Part shown: in pieces, positions 1 through 6,362 of the stretch
Position numbering within the stretch: the stretch's first letter is position 1
How the letters are laid out: every line of letters begins with the position of its first letter
Assembly: GCA_035494855.1 (NCBI GenBank)
Contig: DATJGR010000314.1
Location: 1 to 19,474, forward strand
Direction: 5' to 3'
From: DATJGR01 sp035494855
GTDB taxonomy: Bacteria > Pseudomonadota > Gammaproteobacteria > Pseudomonadales > Azotimanducaceae
DNA: 19,474 bases
Program-made: the position numbers and the translations under genes
The notes under the pieces: generated by a model
What the model saw: only the letters and a program-made list of their open reading frames with translations
What the model was told of the DNA's origin: nothing
Databases searched by the model: none

Positions 1-69
1 CAGAGAAAACTCCGGTGGATTCCGGAGCAGATCCCAGTCGTGTGCATGCGCCGGCGTGATGGTGTTCAT
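1..69 (-). CDS. Start of an unidentified protein, cut by the left edge
   Basis: On the minus strand an ATG at 69-67 opens a frame that runs without a stop to base 1, giving 23 residues that begin MNTITPAHAHDWDLL. Its start overlaps the TGA of the short gene upstream in an ATGA arrangement, which is typical of translational coupling inside an operon. No separate strong ribosome binding site is seen. I do not recognise the family from so few residues. No signal peptide is evident. That this is a real gene rests on the overlap and on plausible amino-acid composition. Confidence 0.42.
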   Translation of the reverse strand, partial: MNTITPAHAHDWDLLRNPPEFSL

Positions 70-260
70 TCGGTACGAAGCGTCAGCGGATCGCGTCGAT
101 CGCCCGGCGGCGCCCCGACGGAGTGGCTTTTGCGCGAGGCCCGATCGCGCAGCGCCTTGCCCGCCGCCAGGCGCTCGTCCCGTGAGCGGAGTTGTGCGGG
201 GGCCGCGTCAGTGCCGGCCTCCGGAGCCGCATTCTCCGAAACGTCGCTGATCGTCGTCAT
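66..260 (-). CDS. Short protein resembling the N-terminus of DUF2252
   Basis: This is a 64-residue protein. The ATG at 260-258 is chosen because GAGGGG lies about 5 bases upstream; an in-frame ATG at 296 lacks such a site. The first 25 residues are low in complexity. Residues from about 27 (DERLAAGKALRDRASRKSH, then DRRDPLTL) look like the conserved opening of DUF2252 proteins, which usually exceed 400 residues. Here the frame stops directly after that motif, and the next frame, overlapping by 4 bases, shows nothing of the DUF2252 core. It could be a stand-alone small protein or a remnant of a larger gene. Function is unknown. The DUF2252 match is from memory of the family pattern. Confidence 0.5.
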   Translation of the reverse strand: MTTISDVSENAAPEAGTDAAPAQLRSRDERLAAGKALRDRASRKSHSVGAPPGDRRDPLTLRTE

Positions 261-385
261 GTCGCCCCCCTCAGGGTAGGCGATCGAGGCTACCATGCCC
301 GACTCGTGGCGCCGCTACGTGATATCGCGTAGCCGTCGCGCGCGAGCCCCTCTCTGCATTCGTTGGCAGCGGCCGGAAAAGAACA

Positions 386-405
386 GGCGCGAACAGCGTC
401 GCGCC
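386..405 (-). terminator. Likely rho-independent terminator of the CpxP/Spy-like gene
   Basis: A perfect 7-base stem (GGCGCGA/TCGCGCC) with a 6-base loop lies 15 bases past the stop codon at 421. Read on the minus strand it is followed by TGTTCTTTTCC, a short T-rich tail. Position, orientation and tail fit an intrinsic terminator that separates this gene from the small genes to its left. No other feature was seen in the rest of the 261-420 gap. Confidence 0.5.
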
Positions 406-420
406 GTTCGACGCGGGCCG

Positions 421-945
421 CTACTCGGCGGCTTTTGGCGGCAGTTGCGACTGCGGCGTGACCAGCGGAATGGTCTTCGCCAATCCCGCTTCCACCATCG
501 AATCGAGCTTCGTCTCGATCTGCAGCACGCGCGCCGTCTTGATCGGAGTCAACACCTTGTCGAACTTGCCCACGTACTTCGACTTCAGATCGATCCGCTG
601 CTTCTGCACGTCGAGATAGCCGGTGGTATACGACTTGGCTTTCTGGTCGGTCATCGCTTCGTAGTTCTCGGAGTAGTCCTTGATCAGCGCGACGAGCTTA
701 TCGTTGATCTTGGAAACGTCGTTCCGATAGTCGCGGTACAACGGCCAGAACTTCGCCGCCTCGTCCTCGGTCAGCACCACGTTGGCGGCCATTGTGGCCT
801 GCCGCTGCGCTTCCGTCAGCGAGCGGATCATCTGCACCTGCTGGTCGATGGTCGGCTCTTCGGCAGCTGCTACTGCTGCCGGCAGCATCGCGACCACCGC
901 CAACACCGCAATCCTGCATGCCGTTCCGAGGTTCGTTCGATTCAT
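421..945 (-). CDS. Exported CpxP/Spy-like periplasmic protein
   Basis: This is a 174-residue protein. The start at 945 follows a clear GGAGG site; an upstream in-frame ATG at 1011 lacks one. A Sec signal peptide (MNRT, then a hydrophobic core to about residue 28, VAAAEE) predicts a periplasmic location. The mature part is charged and predicted helical, with LTEDEAAKFWPLYRDYR at about 58-74 and a second helical stretch at about 95-145. The FWPLY pattern recurs in small periplasmic proteins related to the Spy/CpxP fold, which act in chaperoning or envelope stress sensing. No metal-binding Cys or His cluster is visible. It is divergent from the DUF4136 lipoprotein gene and has its own terminator. 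Family level is moderately sure; exact role is not known. Confidence 0.65.
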   Translation of the reverse strand: MNRTNLGTACRIAVLAVVAMLPAAVAAAEEPTIDQQVQMIRSLTEAQRQATMAANVVLTEDEAAKFWPLYRDYRNDVSKINDKLVALIKDYSENYEAMTDQKAKSYTTGYLDVQKQRIDLKSKYVGKFDKVLTPIKTARVLQIETKLDSMVEAGLAKTIPLVTPQSQLPPKAAE

Positions 946-1024
946 GTCGTGCCTCCGTTGAAAGGCGCGGATGTTAGACGCTGCGGCCGTGCGCGGTAAA
1001 GCCGCGCGCACGCTTCGAGCTGCG

Positions 1025-1053
1025 TTGGTCGATCAGACGGATTGACGTATGCT
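1025..1053 (+). promoter_or_regulatory. Candidate sigma-70 promoter for the DUF4136 gene
   Basis: TTGGTC at 1025-1030 and TATGCT at 1048-1053 are separated by exactly 17 bases, about 50 bases ahead of the start at 1104. Each hexamer matches four of six consensus positions. It lies in the 158-base divergent gap with the CpxP/Spy-like gene. Prediction by eye only. Confidence 0.35.
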
Positions 1054-1103
1054 AGCCGCCCGCGACGCGATCGCGGATCGAACAAAAACTCGAAGGGGAA
1101 GTC

Positions 1104-1667
1104 ATGAGACTCGCAGGCGCATTCAAACCGTTGCTGTTCGCCGCGTTCCTATGCGCATTCGGGTCGGGTTGTGAATCGATCAGCACGAAGACCGACTACG
1201 ACACGAACTTCAGTTTCAGCGGTTATCACACGTTCTCGTGGATCTCGAAGTCGCCGCTCGTGAGCAAATCGCCCGAAGTCAGCCCGCTCACCGAAGGGCG
1301 CATCGAGAATGCGGTGATGACGGTTCTCAGCCAGAAAGGTTTTCGTTTCGTCGACGATCCCGCGAAGGCCGATTTCGTACTTGCATTCACCGTGGGCGCG
1401 CGCCAGCAGGTGCGCGTCACCAGCAACCCGTATGCGGCCGGTTACGGCATGGGGCCGTACATGTGGGGCGGCCCGTATTACCAGAACATCGACGTGCACG
1501 AATTCACGGAAGGACGGCTCGCGATCGACATCTTCGATGTGAAGCAACGGCAACCGGTGTGGCACGGTCATGCCACCAAGAGCATTTCGAGTTCCGATCA
1601 GAAGAACAGAGATGAACTGATCAACAAAGCGGTCGCCGCGATCCTGAAGAGCTTCCCGCCGGCATAG
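1104..1667 (+). CDS. DUF4136 family lipoprotein
   Basis: This is a 187-residue protein preceded by AAGGGGA, 4 bases from the ATG. The N-terminus is a lipoprotein signal: hydrophobic residues 8-19, then GSGC with the acceptor Cys at 23. The following S/T/D-rich segment with FSGYHTFSW at about 38-46 and the acidic PAKADFVLAF stretch near 87-96 are typical of DUF4136, a domain of Proteobacteria and Bacteroidetes lipoproteins of unknown function. A Gly/Tyr/Met-rich loop (AAGYGMGPYMWGGPYY) sits at about 110-125. Expected to be membrane-anchored and facing the periplasm. It runs in the same direction as the SYLF gene 105 bases downstream, so the two may be co-transcribed. Confidence 0.85.
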   Translation: MRLAGAFKPLLFAAFLCAFGSGCESISTKTDYDTNFSFSGYHTFSWISKSPLVSKSPEVSPLTEGRIENAVMTVLSQKGFRFVDDPAKADFVLAFTVGARQQVRVTSNPYAAGYGMGPYMWGGPYYQNIDVHEFTEGRLAIDIFDVKQRQPVWHGHATKSISSSDQKNRDELINKAVAAILKSFPPA

Positions 1668-1772
1668 CCCGCCGCGGCCTTCCACAGTTGACCCCGATAC
1701 CGGCGCGGGGGTTTGATGAACGGCGCGTCATAACACCAACGAACCTGCATCCACTCCATAGAGGGCACACCC

Positions 1773-2348
1773 ATGAAATCGATCATCCGTCCATTCACTC
1801 TGTTCCTGATGCTGCTGATTCCGGCCGCCGCAACGTGGGCAGACGACAAGAACGAAACCGCCGAGGCCATCGCCGTATTCAAAGGCGCTGGTGAAAGCGG
1901 CAAATTCTTCAAGAGCGCGTACGGTTACGCGGTGTTTCCTTCGATCGGCAAAGGCGGCATCGGCGTCGGCGCGGCGCACGGCGACGGCAAGGTATTCGTC
2001 GGCGGGAAAGCAGTTGGTAAGAGCTCCATGACTCAAGTCAGCGTCGGTCTGCAGCTCGGCGGCCAGGTGTTCAGCCAGATCATCTTCTTCGAAGACAAGC
2101 GCGCGTTCGACGAATTCACCAGCGGTAACTTCGAGTTCGGTGCCGAAGCGAGTGCAGTGGCGATCACCGCGGGCGCATCGGCGTCCGCCACGACCGAGGG
2201 CAATACCGCCAGCGCAAGCGGCGGTCAGCACGATGCCGCAACCGCCGGCGAGTACAAGAAGGGGATGGCAATCTTCACCGTCGCGAAAGGCGGTCTCATG
2301 TACGCCGCGACGCTGGGCGGACAGAAGTACTCGTACAAGCCTCTGTAA
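1773..2348 (+). CDS. Exported SYLF (Ysc84-like) domain protein
   Basis: This is a 191-residue protein. GAGGG lies 7 bases before the ATG. A Sec signal peptide covers residues 1-23 (cleavage after TWA), predicting a periplasmic or envelope-associated product. The mature protein matches the SYLF/Ysc84 domain: SAYGYAVFPSIGKGGIGVGAAHGDGKVF at about 48-75, VGLQLGGQVFSQIIFF at about 90-105, and the final KGGLMYAATLGGQKY. The eukaryotic relatives bind phosphoinositides and actin; the bacterial proteins are annotated as lipid-binding, with no firmly known role. An Ala/Ser/Thr/Gly-rich insert lies at about 127-155. It is followed closely by a strong hairpin. Confidence 0.88.
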   Translation: MKSIIRPFTLFLMLLIPAAATWADDKNETAEAIAVFKGAGESGKFFKSAYGYAVFPSIGKGGIGVGAAHGDGKVFVGGKAVGKSSMTQVSVGLQLGGQVFSQIIFFEDKRAFDEFTSGNFEFGAEASAVAITAGASASATTEGNTASASGGQHDAATAGEYKKGMAIFTVAKGGLMYAATLGGQKYSYKPL

Positions 2349-2362
2349 TTCAGCGCATCGCA

Positions 2363-2395
2363 GATCCGTCGAGGCCGGTCCAACCTCGACGGATC
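2363..2395. terminator. Perfect 12-base hairpin between convergent genes, likely two-way terminator
   Basis: GATCCGTCGAGG at 2363-2374 is the exact reverse complement of CCTCGACGGATC at 2384-2395, with a 9-base loop. It fills the gap between the SYLF gene (ends 2348, plus strand) and the hydroxylase gene (stop at 2397, minus strand). No T-run follows on either side. It could terminate both transcripts or protect their 3' ends. Confidence 0.65.
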
Positions 2396-2396
2396 A

Positions 2397-3596
2397 CTAC
2401 GTTTCAGCGCGCACGGCGCTCAGCGCGTCGTACCTGAACACCCAGTCCATCGGATTGCCCTTCGCGTTGCCCAGTGCGCGATTGCGCACCCACGCATACG
2501 GCGGACGCAGGTGAAACAGTTTGGCATTGCTGCGCGACCCGAGCTGGACTCTCGCCGTACGCGACCGCCGCAACGACTCGTACCGCATCAGCGCCTCTGT
2601 AACGTCGTCAGCATCGACGACACAACCGACCAGCACGGCGGCGTCCTCGATCGCCATGGCAGCGCCCTGGGCCATGAACGGCAGTGTCGGGTGGCACGCA
2701 TCGCCGAGCAACGTCACCCGTCCTTCCCCCCACGTGCGCATCGGATTGCGATCGAACAGCGCCCATCGGTAACAGGCTTCGTCGTCCATGTTGCGGATGA
2801 GTTCCTGCACGATGTCGTGCCACCCGACGAAGTCGCGCTTCAGGTCCGAGAGTTCGCCACGCTCGGTCCACGATTCCACTTCCCAGCCGCGTCGCTCGAC
2901 CACGCACACGCAGTTCACCAATCGACCCGAGCGCACGTAGTAATGCACGAAGTGTTTTCCCGGCCCCATCCACACCGTTGCGACGGGATTGATGAGCCCT
3001 CGCGGCAGCCGCTCCACCGGCACCATGCCGCGCCACGCAATGTTTCCTGTGAATCGCGGTGATTCGGCCCCGAACAAACCTGTGCGCACCGACGAGTGAA
3101 TGCCGTCGGCGCCGACGAGCAACGCGCCGGACACCCACTCGCGTCCGATCTTCACCTCTACGCCGTTGCGCGTCTGTTCGAACGCGTCGCATCGTGCGTT
3201 GGGATGCAGGTGAACGCTCGGCAGTTCGCGCGCTCGGGCGACCAGCGCTTCCATCAGGTCGGCACGATGCACGTGAAAATACGGGAAACCGTATGTCCGG
3301 ACGGCCGCCGCCCCGAGCGCGGTGGTGGAAATGACATTGCCGTTCTTCCAGTCGCGCATCTCGGTGCCTTGCGGCACGAACGCAATGTTGCGCAGGCGCT
3401 GTTCGAGGCCGAGGTCGAACAGCACGCGCACGCAATTCGGACTCAACTGAATGCCGGCGCCGATTTCGCCGAAATGCCCGGCCTGCTCGAACAGGTGCAC
3501 TTCAAACCCGCGCCGTCCGAACGCGAGCGCGGTGGTCAGTCCGCCAATGCCGCCGCCCACGACCAGAACGGGTCGATCAGGCGCTCCAACGGTCAT
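2397..3596 (-). CDS. Class A FAD-dependent aromatic hydroxylase (salicylate/3-hydroxybenzoate hydroxylase-like)
   Basis: This is a 399-residue protein, the usual length for single-component flavoprotein monooxygenases that hydroxylate phenolic acids with NAD(P)H and O2. The FAD-binding motifs are present in order: GGGIGG at 14-19 with an acidic residue at the end of beta-2 (E38), the DG motif LLVGADGIHSSVR at about 159-171, and GDACHPTLPFMAQGA at about 298-312. The EIGAGIQLSPN segment at 44-54 is typical of the salicylate 1-hydroxylase and 3-hydroxybenzoate 6-hydroxylase branch. No signal peptide, so cytoplasmic. It starts 18 bases after the molybdoenzyme large subunit gene and is probably in the same transcript. 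The ribosome site is weak. The substrate cannot be told from sequence alone. Confidence 0.85.
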   Translation of the reverse strand: MTVGAPDRPVLVVGGGIGGLTTALAFGRRGFEVHLFEQAGHFGEIGAGIQLSPNCVRVLFDLGLEQRLRNIAFVPQGTEMRDWKNGNVISTTALGAAAVRTYGFPYFHVHRADLMEALVARARELPSVHLHPNARCDAFEQTRNGVEVKIGREWVSGALLVGADGIHSSVRTGLFGAESPRFTGNIAWRGMVPVERLPRGLINPVATVWMGPGKHFVHYYVRSGRLVNCVCVVERRGWEVESWTERGELSDLKRDFVGWHDIVQELIRNMDDEACYRWALFDRNPMRTWGEGRVTLLGDACHPTLPFMAQGAAMAIEDAAVLVGCVVDADDVTEALMRYESLRRSRTARVQLGSRSNAKLFHLRPPYAWVRNRALGNAKGNPMDWVFRYDALSAVRAET

Positions 3597-3614
3597 GTCG
3601 AAACGTTCGGAAGA

Positions 3615-5798
3615 CTAGGCACCGAGCGTGAGCGGCAGGCTGCGCAATCTCGTTCCGGTCGCGACGAACACGGCGTTCGCGACGGCCGGCGCAATCGGCG
3701 GCGTGCCGGGTTCGCCGATGCCTGTGGGGCTGTTCGTGCTGGGTACGATATGCACTTCGACGATCGGCACTTCGTTCATGCGCAACAACGGATAGTCGTG
3801 GAAGTTCGATTGCTCCACCGCACCGTCCTTGATGGTGATCTTGCCCCTCAATGCAGCCGTTAGGCCGAATATCACTGCGCTCTCCACCTGCGCATGCACC
3901 TGATCGGGGTTAACTACCAACCCGCAGTCCGCGGCGCAGACCACGCGCTGCACCTTGATGTCGTTGTCGACGACACGGACCTCCACCACTTCCGCGACCA
4001 CGCTGCCGAACGACTCGTGCACAGCGATGCCCTGATGCGTGCCCGGCGTGGGGTTACCCCAATTCGCCTTTTCGGCAACCAGATCGAGCACGGCCAGATG
4101 ACGGGGACTGTTCTGGAGCAGCCGGCGCCGGAACTTATACGGATCTTCACCGGCCTCGTGCGCTAGTTCGTCGACGAAGCCCTCGACCACGAACGCGTTC
4201 TGCGAATGGCCGACGCTGCGCCAGAACCCGAGCGGCACGCCAGGGTCGTAGTACACGTGCGCGACGTCGACGTTCGGAATCGCATACGGGTGATCCACCG
4301 CGCCTTCGTGCGCCGTCGGGTCGCGCGTCTTGACCAGCGACCCGGCGACCGCCGACAGCGAGTTCGTCAGCCAGTGCGGCATCCACTCCGGCGCCACTTT
4401 ACCGAGCACCGGCAACAGCGAACGGAACATGCTCGGCGCCACGATCTTGTGCGACCAGCTCTGCACCTGACCCTGGTCGTTCAGCGCCGCCTTCATCACG
4501 TTGTACGTTGCGGGCCGGTAGAAGTCGTGCCGCATGTCGTCTTCACGCGACCAGATCAGCTTTACCGGCCGTTTCACCTGGCGCGACACCAGCGCCGCTT
4601 CCGGTACGAAATCCGGAATGCCGCGCCGGCCGAAGCCGCCGCCCATCAACGTGGTGTGCACGGTGACCTTGTCGCGCGGAATGCCGAGCGCATCGGCCGC
4701 GAGCGCCTGCGCTACGTCCGGCCCCTGATTCGGCGACCAGATCTCGCACGCGCCGTCGCGATACGACGCGGTGGTGTTCTGCGGCTCCATCGTGGCGTGC
4801 GCGAGATACGGTACTTCGTACACCGCGTCGAGCACCGAAGCCGCCTTGGTGAGCGCGCTCTTGGTGTCGCCGTCGTCGCGAATCGAATGGCCGCCTTCCT
4901 TCGCCATCTCTACCCACGCGGCGCGGATGGCCGCGCTGTCGAGCGCGCCGAGCGGACCTTTGTCCCATGTCACGCTGACCGCGCGCGCTGCTTTCGTGGC
5001 ATGCCAATACGTGTCGGCCACTACCGCGATCGCTCCGTTCACGTCGAAGACGTCGATCACGCCGGGCGCGTTCCGCGCAGCCGCCGCGTCGAACGATTGC
5101 AGCGAACCACCGAAATGCGGATTGCGGATCAGAATCGCGACCGCCGCATCGGGCACGTCGACGTCCATCCCGTAAATCGCGGCGCCGTTGCTCTTCTCGG
5201 TGCCGTCGAAACGACGCAGCGATTTGCCGATGTATTTGAAATCGGCGGGATCCTTCAGCGCAGGCTTCTTCGGCACCCGCAGCTTAGCAGCGTCGTTAGC
5301 GAGTTCTCCGTAGCTGAACGATTCGTCCGTTCCGACGCGCAGCACGCGTCCGTTGTCCGCGCGGCACTGGTCGGGCCTCACGGCCCAACGAGCGGCCGCC
5401 GCCGCAACGAGCATTTCGCGCGCTTGCGCTCCGGTGGTGCGAAGAATGTCCCAACGCTGGCTCACCGATGCGGAGCCGCCAGTCATCTGTATGGGGTCCT
5501 GAAACGCTTTGTTCACCGGCGCCAGTTCGACGAGGATGCGCCGCGGATCGATCTCGAGTTCCTCCGCGAGGATCGTCGGCAACGCCGTCAGCACGCCCTG
5601 CCCCATTTCGGTCTTGTCGAGCTGGAAGATCACTTCGTCGGCCGGCGTGATCTGCAACCATGCGTTGGTCTGGAACGAACCGGCGCGCGCATTCGGCATT
5701 GCGACGGCGCGTTGCGCAGGAATGCCGAGCACGAGGCCGCCGGCGACCACCGCGGTGCCGGTCAGAAACGCGCGTCGATTCAGGTGAAATTCGCTCAT
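3615..5798 (-). CDS. iorB: Tat-exported molybdopterin subunit of an IorB-type dehydrogenase
   Basis: This is a 727-residue protein of the xanthine oxidase/aldehyde dehydrogenase family, closest in layout to isoquinoline 1-oxidoreductase beta subunits. The start at 5798 overlaps the small-subunit stop (ATGA). It begins with a twin-arginine leader: NRRAFLTG at about 7-14, a hydrophobic core, and cleavage near AVA at about residue 29. Molybdopterin-domain signatures include a GGSASVSQRW segment in the N-terminal third, MEPQNTTASY, MGGGFGRRGIPDF in the middle and GIGEPGTPPIAPAVANA near the C-terminus, whose Glu corresponds to the catalytic base of the family. The enzyme would hydroxylate a heterocycle or oxidise an aldehyde in the periplasm, passing electrons to the 2Fe-2S subunit. 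No FAD subunit or cytochrome is adjacent. The gene symbol reflects architecture; the true substrate is unknown. Confidence 0.82.
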   Translation of the reverse strand: MSEFHLNRRAFLTGTAVVAGGLVLGIPAQRAVAMPNARAGSFQTNAWLQITPADEVIFQLDKTEMGQGVLTALPTILAEELEIDPRRILVELAPVNKAFQDPIQMTGGSASVSQRWDILRTTGAQAREMLVAAAAARWAVRPDQCRADNGRVLRVGTDESFSYGELANDAAKLRVPKKPALKDPADFKYIGKSLRRFDGTEKSNGAAIYGMDVDVPDAAVAILIRNPHFGGSLQSFDAAAARNAPGVIDVFDVNGAIAVVADTYWHATKAARAVSVTWDKGPLGALDSAAIRAAWVEMAKEGGHSIRDDGDTKSALTKAASVLDAVYEVPYLAHATMEPQNTTASYRDGACEIWSPNQGPDVAQALAADALGIPRDKVTVHTTLMGGGFGRRGIPDFVPEAALVSRQVKRPVKLIWSREDDMRHDFYRPATYNVMKAALNDQGQVQSWSHKIVAPSMFRSLLPVLGKVAPEWMPHWLTNSLSAVAGSLVKTRDPTAHEGAVDHPYAIPNVDVAHVYYDPGVPLGFWRSVGHSQNAFVVEGFVDELAHEAGEDPYKFRRRLLQNSPRHLAVLDLVAEKANWGNPTPGTHQGIAVHESFGSVVAEVVEVRVVDNDIKVQRVVCAADCGLVVNPDQVHAQVESAVIFGLTAALRGKITIKDGAVEQSNFHDYPLLRMNEVPIVEVHIVPSTNSPTGIGEPGTPPIAPAVANAVFVATGTRLRSLPLTLGA

Positions 5799-6307
5799 GA
5801 CACGCTCCCGGCCAGCAGCGCGTTCGGATCGAACATGCGCACCGCCACTTTCGAGTCGCTCAGTTCCGCGGCGCGGTGAATCGCGGCGCGGATGCGGTTG
5901 TAGCAGCCGCAGCGGCACAGATTGCCGTTCATCGCCACGGTGATCTCGTCGTCGGTCGGATGCGGCGTTTGTGCCAGCAGCGCCGACGCCGCCATGATCT
6001 GGCCGCTCTGGCAATAACCGCATTGCGGCACGTTGCCTTCGACCCACGCCTGCTGCACCGGCGTGAGACCTTTGGCGCCGATGCCTTCGATCGTCGTGAT
6101 CGCCTGACCCTGCACGCTGCCGACCGTGGTCTGACACGAGCGCACCGCGACGCCGGCGAGATGCACGGTGCACGCGCCGCACAGCCCCATGCCGCAGCCG
6201 AACTTGGTGCCGGTCAGTTTCAGGTTTTCGCGCAGCACCCACAGCAGCGGCGTGTCGTCTTCGACGTCGACGCGGATGCTCTCGCCGTTCAGAAGGAATT
6301 CGATCAT
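5795..6307 (-). CDS. iorA: 2Fe-2S subunit of an IorA-type molybdoenzyme
   Basis: This is a 170-residue protein with both clusters of the xanthine oxidase small-subunit family. The plant-ferredoxin-like cluster uses C38, C43, C46 and C58 (FGCGMGLCGAC, then RSC). The second cluster uses C96, C99, C131 and C133 (QCGYCQSG and NLCRCGCY). It accepts electrons from the molybdenum centre of the partner and passes them on. It has no signal peptide of its own, so it probably folds with the large subunit and travels with it through the Tat pore, as reported for related enzymes. The stop overlaps the start of the large subunit by 4 bases. It lies 55 bases after the phosphoketolase gene on the same strand. 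The ribosome site is weak. Confidence 0.9.
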   Translation of the reverse strand: MIEFLLNGESIRVDVEDDTPLLWVLRENLKLTGTKFGCGMGLCGACTVHLAGVAVRSCQTTVGSVQGQAITTIEGIGAKGLTPVQQAWVEGNVPQCGYCQSGQIMAASALLAQTPHPTDDEITVAMNGNLCRCGCYNRIRAAIHRAAELSDSKVAVRMFDPNALLAGSVS

Positions 6308-6362
6308 CGGAAATCCGTCATTCGTGAGATGAAGCGCAGTGGACCGTAGGCCGACGCCTGCG

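Noticed and set aside
4206..5879. 557-codon plus-strand frame opposite the molybdopterin subunit
   Set aside because: Arg/His/Val-rich composition with no recognisable motif; shadow of the real gene.
5799..6242. Upstream extension of the molybdopterin subunit frame
   Set aside because: It overlaps the 2Fe-2S subunit in another frame; the ATG at 5798 precedes a Tat leader and overlaps the upstream stop by 4 bases.
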